Of a stretch of 64,000 nucleotides of DNA, positions 44,107-53,480 are shown in pieces. The stretch comes from Topomyia yanbarensis. Taxonomy: Eukaryota > Arthropoda > Insecta > Diptera > Culicidae. The stretch lies in NCBI RefSeq assembly GCF_030247195.1, contig NC_080670.1, positions 95,081,416-95,145,415 of the forward strand, read 5' to 3'. The position numbers and the translations under genes are program-made. The notes beneath the pieces are model-generated. The model saw only the letters and a program-made list of their open reading frames with translations, was not told the origin of the DNA and did no database searches. Every line of letters begins with the position of its first letter. Positions within the stretch are counted from its first letter, which is position 1.

Positions 44107-45636
44107 ATGTCTAGGTTAGATGAAATCAGTGAATACATCTTACGCGAATACGAGAATTTAAACAAAAACAAAGGAAGAGCCAGAACGCTCCAAGGAATCC
44201 TCACAAAAAAACAATTGCTTAAGGAAGCCTTCGAAGAGTTCGAAGCAGTATTAAGTAAATACGAAAACAGAGTCGAAGTTAGAGTTTGGAATGAACTAAC
44301 CGACAAATTAGACATAGTACAGAAAAAATACGACCAGTCAATAAAAATCCTTGATAGGACAATAATACTCGAAAAGAAGTTAGATATAAAAGGAGTTATA
44401 CCCAAACAAATACACTTATCAGAAGCAAAAATAACCAAACAAAGAAGCTTATCAGACAGTGGATGCGAAATAAAAAGCAACACCATGCAACGTAATGCAC
44501 AAGAGGCGGAATACCGCTTCCCTAAAACAGAGGCTATTCAGTGTATCCCTGAGTTTAACGGGTCTCGGGATGAATTAGACGCGTTTTTATACCACGTCGA
44601 TCACTTTGCCGAACAAATACCAGCAGACGAACCGCATACAGATCTAGTCTATGTGGTACTACTGAAATTGAAAGGAAAAGCGGCAGCAGCAATCGCTAAA
44701 ATCAAAGGCGACACTTGGAATGAAACAAAGACGAACTTGATTAAAGAATTTGGGGATAATGTATCCATAGAAGGTATAATTACCAAAATAGAAACCCTAA
44801 GGCAAAAACCACAGGAAACATTTAAAGAGTACAAAAAACGAGTGATGGAAATAAATACCCATCTCGAATATTATGACGAAGGACCAGGGGAAGTAGACAG
44901 GGCTATGACAAAAAGCTTGAGGCTACACTGCATATGCGGTTTGTATAATAAAGAACTTAAGCAAATAGCCCAGAGTCAACGTGAAATGCCGCTAGTCGAG
45001 TTACTGAACTACTTAGAGGAAAGACATGCAGAATGCGAGCATTTGACGGAAATAGGTAATAGACTGGAATCATTGGAATTAGTAAAAAATTCAAACAAAT
45101 TCAAAGGAAGATGGGCGACAGACGGGGGGTTTAACAATCCACCAAGACAGTTTAGGAACGACGACCATAGACCTCGACGCGAGGATAACCAAAACGAGCG
45201 TGGTAGATACAGAAACGGCTATCAGCCACCAAGAACAAACAACAATAGAAGCTACCAACAAAATAGACAAGGAGAGAATGGGCGCCCTGGAGGTAGTTAC
45301 AACTACCAAACGAATAACAACAACCAGAGGAGTATGCGCCCAGACGGAAACAACAGGACCGATTGGAGGCAAAATGAACCGGGCCCAAGACCATGGAGGG
45401 AAACGCAGCAAACAGGCTGGAGGCAAAATGAATCTGGCCCGAGACCATGGAGAGAAGCACGACAAGCAGGTTGGAGGCAAAACGAGCCTGGGCAAAACCA
45501 GTGGAGGGAGCAGCAACCCCCCTGGAAACAGAATGACTCAAATCCCAGACAATGGAGGGAACAACCAGACTGGAAAAGAGGCGAGTCACCATACAAGCAG
45601 GAGCATAGAAGAGATGAAAACCAAAGAAAAAACTGA
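44107..45636 (+). CDS. gag: Gag polyprotein of the Gypsy-type element
   Basis: 509 codons from ATG 44107. Residues 1-110 are helical and charged. Residues about 140-320 form the capsid-like region (EFNGSRDELDAFLYHVDHF then LLKLKGKAAAAIAKI, the retrotransposon Gag core). Residues 330-509 are rich in Arg, Asn and Gln, with about four 17-18-residue repeats of the type WRQNEPGPRPWRE near 45362-45570. No CCHC knuckle is present, so RNA binding probably relies on the basic repeats. The stop at 45634-45636 follows directly after a slippery A_AAA_AAC. The frame is intact. Confidence 0.9.
   Translation: MSRLDEISEYILREYENLNKNKGRARTLQGILTKKQLLKEAFEEFEAVLSKYENRVEVRVWNELTDKLDIVQKKYDQSIKILDRTIILEKKLDIKGVIPKQIHLSEAKITKQRSLSDSGCEIKSNTMQRNAQEAEYRFPKTEAIQCIPEFNGSRDELDAFLYHVDHFAEQIPADEPHTDLVYVVLLKLKGKAAAAIAKIKGDTWNETKTNLIKEFGDNVSIEGIITKIETLRQKPQETFKEYKKRVMEINTHLEYYDEGPGEVDRAMTKSLRLHCICGLYNKELKQIAQSQREMPLVELLNYLEERHAECEHLTEIGNRLESLELVKNSNKFKGRWATDGGFNNPPRQFRNDDHRPRREDNQNERGRYRNGYQPPRTNNNRSYQQNRQGENGRPGGSYNYQTNNNNQRSMRPDGNNRTDWRQNEPGPRPWRETQQTGWRQNESGPRPWREARQAGWRQNEPGQNQWREQQPPWKQNDSNPRQWREQPDWKRGESPYKQEHRRDENQRKN
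45362..45570 (+). repeat. Tandem 54-bp-type repeats in gag
   Basis: Four imperfect units encode Trp-(Arg/Lys)-Gln-Asn-...-Trp-Arg-Glu. They differ in length by a codon or two and add basic, Trp-rich spacing at the Gag C-terminus. Confidence 0.8.
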
Positions 45637-45673
45637 ACGATGGGGTGTTCGGGCAGATAGATGGCAGGACCCC
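45627..45673 (+). promoter_or_regulatory. -1 ribosomal frameshift site (gag-pol)
   Basis: The heptamer A_AAA_AAC (45627-45633) lies in the gag frame immediately before the gag stop TGA (45634-45636). Slipping by -1 enters the pol frame, which is open from there. Eight nucleotides downstream, GGGGT (45642-45646) can pair with ACCCC (45669-45673), giving a stimulatory hairpin at the usual distance. Heptamer, stop position, spacing and frame all agree. Confidence 0.85.
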
Positions 45674-48600
45674 CTACAATAACAGGCCAGAAGATAAACC
45701 GTTTAAACAACCCCGACAAGTATGCGTAAATTGCGGTACATACAGTAAAACAAGCACAAATAAGAATTTAAGAAATTATAATACAACTAGACAACGACTG
45801 AGTACTAAGTCGCTCAATATACGATATAATGGCCACGGACGGCCCACCACATTGCAAGAAAACACGAGTAATCAATTCCAAGGAACCATGCCTCCATATG
45901 AAAAATTGGACATAGAATGTACCAGAAATCATCAATTACTAGTAAATATCGCCTCAATAGAAAGGCCTGACATTAGGATTAAATATATGCTTGATACAGG
46001 AGCGTTTCTTAATGTAATAAGATGGGATACGGTCGCGAAAATTGGAGCCAGATTTATTAACTATCGGGATAAGTTATACATTACAGGTTTTAATCTGACA
46101 CAATCAGAAACTATTGGATCAGTAGAAACCACATTAATAATTGGGAACTCGAAGTATCCAATAAAATTTTATATTGTAAAGGATTTGTGCGTCCCGGGAA
46201 TTATAGGAGCGAAATTTCTTAAGGAATGTACAATTTTTATATCTCAGCAATTGAACTACATCGCCCTCCGTAAATCGAATAGGAGCGACAATGAGCCAAA
46301 TGGAGATAAAATACAAAGTCCTGATACTTTTGCGTCAAGAGAGGAAAATATTCCCAACTACGCGGGTGACATGAATTCAACTAAAAACATTGAAGAAGTA
46401 CGTAACAAGATCCCCGGAGGAAGGGATGGGATGAATAATAGATATCAAAATGAAATAGCAAGGGATGATGAAATGCCCTCAAACATGACGCGAAAATGCA
46501 AAATTCTGGCTGAAAAGGCATGCCAGACAGAGGCAATTACGAAATACACTGATGATAAGACACAGTATGATAACGAAGAAATGAATCATATAACAGATAT
46601 GACCAAACTAATAGAAAACAGAAATAACAATAAAACGTCAAGGAAAAGTTTTATTGAATCAGACACATCTCACAGAAGAAAGTGCATGACTAGCATGATC
46701 CCGGAATGTGGATCGGAATATAGGATAGATTTTAATGATTATGGTACAAACAAGAAAGATTACTATAAAAAGAATTACACGAATGAGTCCAACGAAAAAA
46801 ATTACATGGATTCCTACTATGGAGAACAGGTTTTAGAAAACTTGGATGACAACCAGGACTATAGTCTGGTTGACAATAAAAAGTACGATCAGTTACGTGG
46901 TAATGAACGAACTGAAAAATTATTAGAGAACCTTAATTTGGATCATTTGAAAAGAAACGATTTCCAAGCCATGGAATCAATTATGGCGGAATATAGTGAT
47001 GTGTTTTACCAAAAGGGAGACCATCTAACAACTACAGACGCGGCTGTCCATGAAATAGAGACGACGTCGAACGTACCAATAAATAAAAGACAATATAGAT
47101 TTCCCGAAGCAACAAAAAAGCATATAAATGCAGAAATCGAGGAAATGTTGAAGCAAGGCATTATTAAGCCCAGTAAAAGTCCATGGAATGCACCGGTTTT
47201 GTGCGTACCCAAAAAGGACGATGAAAACGGAAATAAAAAGTATAGAATTGTGGTTGACTTTAGAGCGCTAAATTTAATAACAAAACCGTTTGTATATCCG
47301 ATCCCACTGATCGACGAGATACTTGATAATCTCGGAGGAGCTAAATATTTTTCAACATTGGACCTGAAATCAGGTTTTTATCAAGTCCCAATTAACCCAA
47401 AAGATGCGGCTAAAACAGCCTTTTCAACCCCTAAAGGGCACTTTGAATTTACAAGAATGCCTATGGGCCTTAGAAATAGTCCATCAACATTTCAGAAGTT
47501 GATGAACACAATATTGTATGAAATTGAAGGTGTGAAAGCTATCGTTTACTTAGACGATATTATCATTTACGGGTCAACTATTGAGGAACACAATGAAAAC
47601 CTCATAAAAATTTTGAAGGCTATGCGCCGACACAATTTGAAAATTGAGGCAGGAAAATGCCAAATTTTAAGAACCGAAATTAAATATCTCGGACATGCAA
47701 TTAATGCTGAAGGCATTCGGCCAATGGAGGATAATATAAAAGCCATCAAAGAAATGACTGTGCCAAAAACAGTTAAAGGAGTCCGTTCGTTCTTAGGAAC
47801 GGTTAATTTTTATGGTAAATTCATACCACAAATAGCAGAAAAACGTAAACCATTGAACGATCTGCTAAAGAAAAATGTAAAATTTATTTGGACCAATGAA
47901 TGTCAGAAAGCATTCGAAGAATTGAAAGATTTTTTAACTTCAAATACTCTGTTGGTAAGACCAAACTACAAAGATACGTTTGTGATCACAACAGATGCAA
48001 GCGAGTATGCCATTGGTGCAGTACTCTCTAATGAAAAGTCCACCGATAGACCCATAGCCTATGCAAGCAGAGGTCTAGTAGGTGCAGAAAGAAGATACCA
48101 TACAATAGAGAAAGAATTACTCGCAATTGTATGGTCAGTGAACAGATTCAAACATTTTATTTATAATCAGAAATTTATCGTCTACACAGATCATAGACCT
48201 TTAATCTCTATTTGGAGATTGAAGGAAACATCACCCACCCTGACACGACTTCGTTTAAAGCTCCAAGGGTTGGAAATGGACATACGCTACAAACAAGGAA
48301 AAGATAATGTTGTAGCAGATTTTCTATCTAGACTTAATCCTGATGCTGAGATAGATGAAAAATCTCACACGGTCGCTGTAGTCACACGACAACAGAAACT
48401 GCAACAACAGCAAGAAGAAGACGAAAAACTTGCCAAGCAAACCGAAACAAAGACCACGAACCAGATTACAGACCCATCGGGAAGATTTGGGCTATTCAAG
48501 GACACACAGCAATCCGAATGGAACCCTCACATGGACGGGCTAGAAAATATCGATTTTGAATGGGACGAAAAAGATGATCTAGATGTAACAATAACACATG

Positions 48601-50090
48601 AAGATTTTGAAAATGATCTAGAACAGGGACGTATAGATTTTAAACTATTAAAGTTTTCAAAAAGCAGGATCGACGAGAGCAAAACAGACGCCACATTCGT
48701 TATCGTTAATAGTAGGTCAGCCTATAATGAGCTGAGCGAATTGGTCGACCTCCCTCATGGGTTGAAAGATTTTCTAAATGGGAGAATATTTGCCATCCCA
48801 AACAGAAAAATATGGGGTATGATTCTAAATGGGTCAAGCCGATCAAGAGCTGACACAAAAGTATTTTTCCAAGGATTAGTTGACGCGTTCGGGAACTGCC
48901 CCGAACACATGAAAGAAGATAAGAATATTCAAATTATCTCCTTTAGAAACATACAAACGCCACCAGAAACTAACATTTTACGATTTGTAGCAGGTAAATT
49001 CAATAAAGTATTCACCCTCTTTGCGCCAGAGAAAGACCGAATGCATGTACCAGTAGGAGAAAGAGAAACCGTACTTAAAGAGTTTCATGGCTCTCCGCTG
49101 GGCGGACATGTCGGCAGTAAAAGAATGTTGAAACGCATAAGCCCACTATTCGAGTGGAAAAATATGCGACGAGATGTAGAGAACTACGTCAAACAATGTG
49201 ATTCGTGCCAAAAGAACAAGATTGGACGATCCAACAAAATTCCAATGAAAATAACAACCACATCGTCCGAACCATTCGAAAAGTTATATATGGACATTGT
49301 GGTATTACCAGAATCCGATTGGGGTAACAAATACGGTCTAGTTATGCAAGACGACCTAACAAGATACTTGATTGTAGCACCGATGGAGAATCAAGAAAGC
49401 GCAACGGTCGCGCAAACATTTGTTGAGAATTATATTTGTAAATTTGGAGCTCCCTTGGAGTTAGTGACAGATAATGGAGCAAATTTTGTAAGCTCCCTAA
49501 TGAAAAACGTCTGTAAAATTCTAAAAATTAAGAAAATCACTACGAGCACCTATCATCCACAAGCAAATTTAGTGGAGAGGTCGAACAGGGAACTTAAAAT
49601 GTACTTGAGACAATATGTTGGAAATGCCCCGAAAACTTGGGACCAGCATTTGCCTTTCTTTACATTCGAATACAACACCACGTCAAACTCATCGACGGGC
49701 TATACACCATTTGAATTAGTATATGGTAAAAACGCCAACATTCCTAATTCAATTTATAAATGGAACAATGATGGGCTATATTACGAGGACTACGTCAACG
49801 AAATACGGTCCACGTTCAAACACCTGCACAAAAAAGCACGAGAAAACCTAATATTGTCAAAAGAAAAAAGGAAGGACCTATACGATAAAAACGCCAACGA
49901 GTGGCAGCCTATGTGGGGCGATATGGTACTTGTAAAATCCGTCCCCACGGGTACAGGACAAAAACTGCAAGCTCTGTGGAGAGGCCCATATGAGGTCGTA
50001 GAACTCCCGAGTGAATGCACGACCGTGATTAAAAACGGAAACAGATTAGAGAAGGTTCATAATAACCGTCTCAAGAAGTACACGGATTGA
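45645..50090 (+). CDS. pol: Pol polyprotein (protease, RT, RNase H, integrase)
   Basis: 1481 codons if counted from the GTG at 45645; translation is expected as a Gag-Pol fusion by -1 frameshifting, so this is not a true start. Protease LDTGA with Asp117. RT around residues 500-680: DFRALN, LDLKSGFYQVPI, FTRMPMGL and YLDD (Asp637, Asp638). RNase H starting TDASEYAIGAVL (Asp784), with TDHRPL. Integrase: zinc-binding H...C-x2-C (from His1148, CDSCQ), then D1217, D1276 and E1311, the last two 35 residues apart (DD35E). The order PR-RT-RH-IN identifies Gypsy/Metaviridae. No interruption is seen, so it may be functional. Confidence 0.95.
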   Translation: MFGQIDGRTPYNNRPEDKPFKQPRQVCVNCGTYSKTSTNKNLRNYNTTRQRLSTKSLNIRYNGHGRPTTLQENTSNQFQGTMPPYEKLDIECTRNHQLLVNIASIERPDIRIKYMLDTGAFLNVIRWDTVAKIGARFINYRDKLYITGFNLTQSETIGSVETTLIIGNSKYPIKFYIVKDLCVPGIIGAKFLKECTIFISQQLNYIALRKSNRSDNEPNGDKIQSPDTFASREENIPNYAGDMNSTKNIEEVRNKIPGGRDGMNNRYQNEIARDDEMPSNMTRKCKILAEKACQTEAITKYTDDKTQYDNEEMNHITDMTKLIENRNNNKTSRKSFIESDTSHRRKCMTSMIPECGSEYRIDFNDYGTNKKDYYKKNYTNESNEKNYMDSYYGEQVLENLDDNQDYSLVDNKKYDQLRGNERTEKLLENLNLDHLKRNDFQAMESIMAEYSDVFYQKGDHLTTTDAAVHEIETTSNVPINKRQYRFPEATKKHINAEIEEMLKQGIIKPSKSPWNAPVLCVPKKDDENGNKKYRIVVDFRALNLITKPFVYPIPLIDEILDNLGGAKYFSTLDLKSGFYQVPINPKDAAKTAFSTPKGHFEFTRMPMGLRNSPSTFQKLMNTILYEIEGVKAIVYLDDIIIYGSTIEEHNENLIKILKAMRRHNLKIEAGKCQILRTEIKYLGHAINAEGIRPMEDNIKAIKEMTVPKTVKGVRSFLGTVNFYGKFIPQIAEKRKPLNDLLKKNVKFIWTNECQKAFEELKDFLTSNTLLVRPNYKDTFVITTDASEYAIGAVLSNEKSTDRPIAYASRGLVGAERRYHTIEKELLAIVWSVNRFKHFIYNQKFIVYTDHRPLISIWRLKETSPTLTRLRLKLQGLEMDIRYKQGKDNVVADFLSRLNPDAEIDEKSHTVAVVTRQQKLQQQQEEDEKLAKQTETKTTNQITDPSGRFGLFKDTQQSEWNPHMDGLENIDFEWDEKDDLDVTITHEDFENDLEQGRIDFKLLKFSKSRIDESKTDATFVIVNSRSAYNELSELVDLPHGLKDFLNGRIFAIPNRKIWGMILNGSSRSRADTKVFFQGLVDAFGNCPEHMKEDKNIQIISFRNIQTPPETNILRFVAGKFNKVFTLFAPEKDRMHVPVGERETVLKEFHGSPLGGHVGSKRMLKRISPLFEWKNMRRDVENYVKQCDSCQKNKIGRSNKIPMKITTTSSEPFEKLYMDIVVLPESDWGNKYGLVMQDDLTRYLIVAPMENQESATVAQTFVENYICKFGAPLELVTDNGANFVSSLMKNVCKILKIKKITTSTYHPQANLVERSNRELKMYLRQYVGNAPKTWDQHLPFFTFEYNTTSNSSTGYTPFELVYGKNANIPNSIYKWNNDGLYYEDYVNEIRSTFKHLHKKARENLILSKEKRKDLYDKNANEWQPMWGDMVLVKSVPTGTGQKLQALWRGPYEVVELPSECTTVIKNGNRLEKVHNNRLKKYTD

Positions 50091-50657
50091 ACTCTAGGAG
50101 GAGAAATGTACATATTGTAAATAGATATACTGTAGATACATATATAAAGTTTACTAGACAAATGTAATTTCACAGCGTTCTGGTAAATTTACATGTTGCA
50201 CGTTGCAAAATGTAAAATTAGGTTTTTGAATAAGTTGGTGTCTTGTAAAAATAAGAATGAACATAATAATCAGTCATTTTGTTCGCTGGCATATGTCAGC
50301 GTAAGATGACGTAAAATTACAAGAATTTTTTTTCAAAGTATGTACATAACCCGTAAAATGAGAGACCATTGACCATGATCAAAGATATTCCATTTTACGA
50401 AACTCAAATATTAAACACTATGGTAGAGGAAACTAAACGCGATCGAAAAATACGTAGACAACGGTGGAAATATATCCACCACCCTATATCTCGCGCAAGC
50501 GAGCAAGAGTGAAAGGAAACTAAAACACCGATGATAAGTATTAACACAAAGTAACTAGCAGCTTTTCAAGTGGCGAACGAGCCTAAGCTCAGATTTAACA
50601 CTCCTTAAAAAAAGCTCTAATCTAATCAAAAAAAATTATTTCTAAGGTTGCACTCAC

Positions 50658-51122
50658 CAGATTATCCTATAAATTATTACAGTATCCGTCGAGAGGGGGA
50701 AGGCACCAGAGCAAGAAGAAAATACCCTAAAAAGAGGAAGAACAAAGTACAAACGAAAAAAAAACAAATTAAAAGAAATACACTTACCATACATGACACC
50801 ATAGCTGAAAAAAAATAAAGAAACGTCTCGGAGGGTGGTTTTCGGAGAGCCTAGAAACAATACAATACGCAATAGTGAATCCGGTTCAAATTTATATTTC
50901 CGACCCTGCAAAGAATAAAAATGTATAACCGAAGAATAAATAAACATAATAGGATACTTACCTTAACCTAAAAATGGCGAAAACCGGGTGTCCAGACACC
51001 AAGTGCGGGCCCTGTGGAGGCCACGGGCATTGGGTGAATATACAACGAATGAACTGAAAGAACAAAAAGGAAAAAGTTTTTGGAACCGAAAATCAATCAG
51101 AAATAAAAACGCACTACTTACC
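50658..51122 (-). other. Antisense exon-intron-like series
   Basis: On the minus strand, donor/acceptor pairs define three short introns: 51121-51054 (68 nt, GTAAGTAG...TTTCAG), 50961-50906 (56 nt, GTAAGTAT...TTTGCAG) and 50787-50727 (61 nt, GTAAGTGT...TTTTTAG). Intervening exons are 51053-50962 (92 nt), 50905-50788 (118 nt) and 50726-50658 (69 nt, ending at a GTGAGT donor). Lengths are typical of dipteran introns. No reading frame is open across all exons, so the transcript would be non-coding or coding only in exons 3-4. Transcription is not shown. Confidence 0.45.
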
Positions 51123-51894
51123 TCATTATTACCTCTCGTCACAAACGATTGACATCAAATGCCGAAATCGGAACAGAAAAAGGTGCAAGAGGCGCGTTAG
51201 TAAAGTCTAAACCACTTACACTGCACATAATAGTGCACGGGAAAAAAACATTCAGGAGGCGGTTCACGTTTCACGTTCACAGCATTTCTTGCTTTGCAAT
51301 ACGGTTATAAATCTAATGAAGCGAGTTATTGTAACTATGCTAGGGTAATGAGGGCATTTTGACAGTGAATACGATTGTAACCGGAATACGCACCGCTTTG
51401 CTCAGCAATCATATAAGAGCAAGTTTATCTAGCTAAGACAGGAGTAAAACAAAAGGAAAACCAGACTCGAGTTCAATCTTTATTGGCAGCGTACATTTTT
51501 ACTAGATAAGCATTATATAGATATAGGCTCAACACTGTACTGTTGGACATACTTTTTCTGCGGGGTTTTTCCATATGCCTCGCGAGGATTTATGCAAGAT
51601 AGCAAGTTTTTTCTTTAAGGTAGCAAGCCGCATCAATAAAGATTTAAGGTAACAAGCTTTTTGTCACATGAATTACATATACATAGACTTAAGGCATAAA
51701 ATTGTTGCCCCAGTTGAATCAATATAAGTTTAAAGACAGGAATCTATGCCACCCAATTTTGAAATGATGCAAGATCAACGCGTTGCGTTGATTTTTCGTT
51801 CCATATATACATATGCATATTGGTTTAGAGCAATAGAAGAATAATTGATTTTACGACTCTATACATAAGAAAGTATCGTTATCTTTCATATTTT

Positions 51895-51896
51895 AG
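51895..51896 (+). promoter_or_regulatory. Splice acceptor for the env-like ORF
   Basis: A pyrimidine-rich TCTTTCATATTTTAG ends at 51896. The frame of the env-like ORF is open across this point (from 51829) without an earlier ATG, which fits a spliced subgenomic mRNA with its ATG in the leader. Confidence 0.6.
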
Positions 51897-52464
51897 AACT
51901 ATTTTCGCTGGAGTTTTCTTGGCCATGGCGAACGCAGCGTTGATTCTGGAAAGACTCAATGATGTATTACTGGCACAAGGGGTCTACGATTTTAAGGTAA
52001 CGCTAACGTATAAGAGTCTTGTAGAAGATCAAGCAGAATTAGAATCGGCACTAAATGCTTTTAATGAAACCTGTACAGCGCTAATAGAAAGAATTCCGAA
52101 TTTGAAATGCGGGGTCATAACCTCGGTTTGGAGCAAAGACACTAGTGACATTGCGAACATAAATACGTACATCAGGTATTTCTTTAAAACAAGAACACCA
52201 AGAGGGTTTTGGTCAGCAATTGGAGCAATGGACTCCGACGACAGAACTAGAATTGACGAAAATATGGATAAACTTAGACGAAACGAAGAAAGATTCAACA
52301 AAAATACAGAACATCAAGCGTCAGCAATCGAAAAAATATACAATTTCGTGAGCAACTCAACAATCACCATGAATAAGGCAGACTTCAAGCAACAGCAACT
52401 ACAACGGCTTCTGGGAGGGCAGCATGGTAACATATTTAGGAGAACAGTAAAGAATTTATTATAA
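51897..52464 (+). CDS. env: Env-like (F-type) fragment, C-terminally truncated
   Basis: The frame runs from the predicted acceptor to the stop at 52464. The first in-frame ATG is 51925, but a spliced start in the leader is likely and would give about 192 residues beginning with a hydrophobic, signal-peptide-like stretch. An R-T-P-R site (52192-52203) resembling a furin-type cleavage motif is followed by GFW, then MDSDD and a heptad-like helix. This is the layout of the cleavage/fusion region in insect F-type envelope proteins. No membrane anchor follows: the frame stops 65 bp before the 3' LTR, about one third of the usual Env length. It is probably non-functional for entry. Confidence 0.65.
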
Positions 52465-52519
52465 AACCAACACGTAACATTGATAATGATCTCTTCAAGA
52501 TAATTATCAACTCATTAAC

Positions 52520-52529
52520 AAAGGGGAGA
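52520..52529 (+). promoter_or_regulatory. Polypurine tract
   Basis: AAAGGGGAGA-type purine run immediately upstream of the 3' LTR start (52530), the expected plus-strand primer. Confidence 0.8.
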
Positions 52530-53480
52530 TGAACAGCCCCACAATAGTAAAAACCTAAAAATGCGCAACCAACAAGTCTATGGTTGACCTGAAAGAACTC
52601 GCCACTAGCGAATTTGCAAACGCAGCGGCTTAAGTCGCAGTGCACATAGCACAACAAACGTGAGTCACTGTGTTGCTCGAAGAATTAATGATTGTTTTCC
52701 AATGACACCGGCTGCAGGTGTTTATACGGTTGTATAGAATTTGGCTGTGCCAATATTAATTAACGTAATTATTTACATAGGCGTGGCGTTTTTATGATTG
52801 TGAGCGCATCGATACAAATGCATAATTATGTTCGGGAAATAGAGCGTTCAACTGCTTACGAATAGCTTTAGTTAGAACAAGAGAACACGAGGTTCTAGCG
52901 AGAACCGAAGGCTCACTAACACTAAACCAATTAGGAAGTACTCACGTTCGGGGAACCTTCGTAAAATAATAGAAGACAGCAAGAGTTACTTTAAGGTAGA
53001 GGAGAATAGGAATACATTAACATAAAAACTACAAACGAAGGAGAAAGATAGAAAGCGATGCGACACTAATACAAATATAATGTCAATCGCATGTTGAACA
53101 AGGATAGATAGCCAATAATTGAAATCTTGCTGAAGTAAGCAAGAAATTTACTATATAAACTTCAGAAGATTTAGAATCGAGGCTTTTTTCTTTTTCTCCC
53201 TTTTCAATTAACTCGATCAAGGCTGGGCCCCATGTACTGTGCGTACCTCTGGCTGCCAACAACCGAGATCGATTTTAAGTTTTGAATAGTTAGGCGCGAA
53301 AAGAATCGCACAGTAGGGTAGTCTATACAGATGTGTACAAAAAGTAGGAGTAATATATGTTTTTCTAGAATCGTAAACCTGACTTTTGTGTTTTTTTTCC
53401 GTTCGCGTTTTCCCCGTGTTAGGAAGGGAATAATATGTTGGTAACGTGTTGCGCGGGAGTAGCCGTTGCGGGTAGGTGCA
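52530..53480 (+). repeat. 3' LTR of the Gypsy-type element
   Basis: 951 bp, identical by eye to the 5' LTR except for one additional T in the T-run near 53391-53398. It ends GTGCA and is followed by the target duplication CTCC. Confidence 0.95.

Larger units (their letters stand above)
50091..51896 (+). other. Non-coding region between pol and env-like ORF
   Basis: No significant plus-strand frame. The minus strand carries a series of consensus splice donors and acceptors (50657-51121, separate entry). A 27-codon plus-strand ATG frame (50974-51057) has a C-x4-C-x2-C-x4-H pattern but is too short to call. A likely 3' splice site (TTTCATATTTTAG) closes the region. Confidence 0.6.
41609..53480 (+). 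mobile_element. Gypsy-type LTR retrotransposon with env-like ORF
   Basis: 11.9 kb, flanked by the 4-bp duplication CTCC (41605-41608 and 53481-53484). Its LTRs differ visibly only by one T in a homopolymer, so insertion is recent. Order: 5' LTR, PBS, a 1.2-kb leader with a splice donor, accessory ORF, gag, pol (protease-RT-RNaseH-integrase, the Gypsy order), a 1.8-kb non-coding stretch, env-like ORF, polypurine tract, 3' LTR. TG...CA ends and a TG-start LTR differ from canonical errantiviruses, so the exact lineage is uncertain. Confidence 0.95.

Noticed and set aside
50654..50947. 97-codon minus-strand frame as a gene
   Set aside because: It reads through a predicted antisense intron, has a non-ATG start, and shows no domain; kept only as part of the antisense splice-site observation.
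50974..51057. 27-codon plus-strand ORF with a C-x4-C-x2-C-x4-H pattern
   Set aside because: Resembles a zinc knuckle lacking its last Cys, but it is tiny, lies in the non-coding part of the Gypsy, and overlaps the antisense exon-like segment.
41609..53480. Canonical errantivirus
   Set aside because: LTRs begin TG and end CA with duplication CTCC, unlike the AGT...ACT type ends of errantiviruses; env-like ORF is truncated. Left as Gypsy-type, lineage undetermined.
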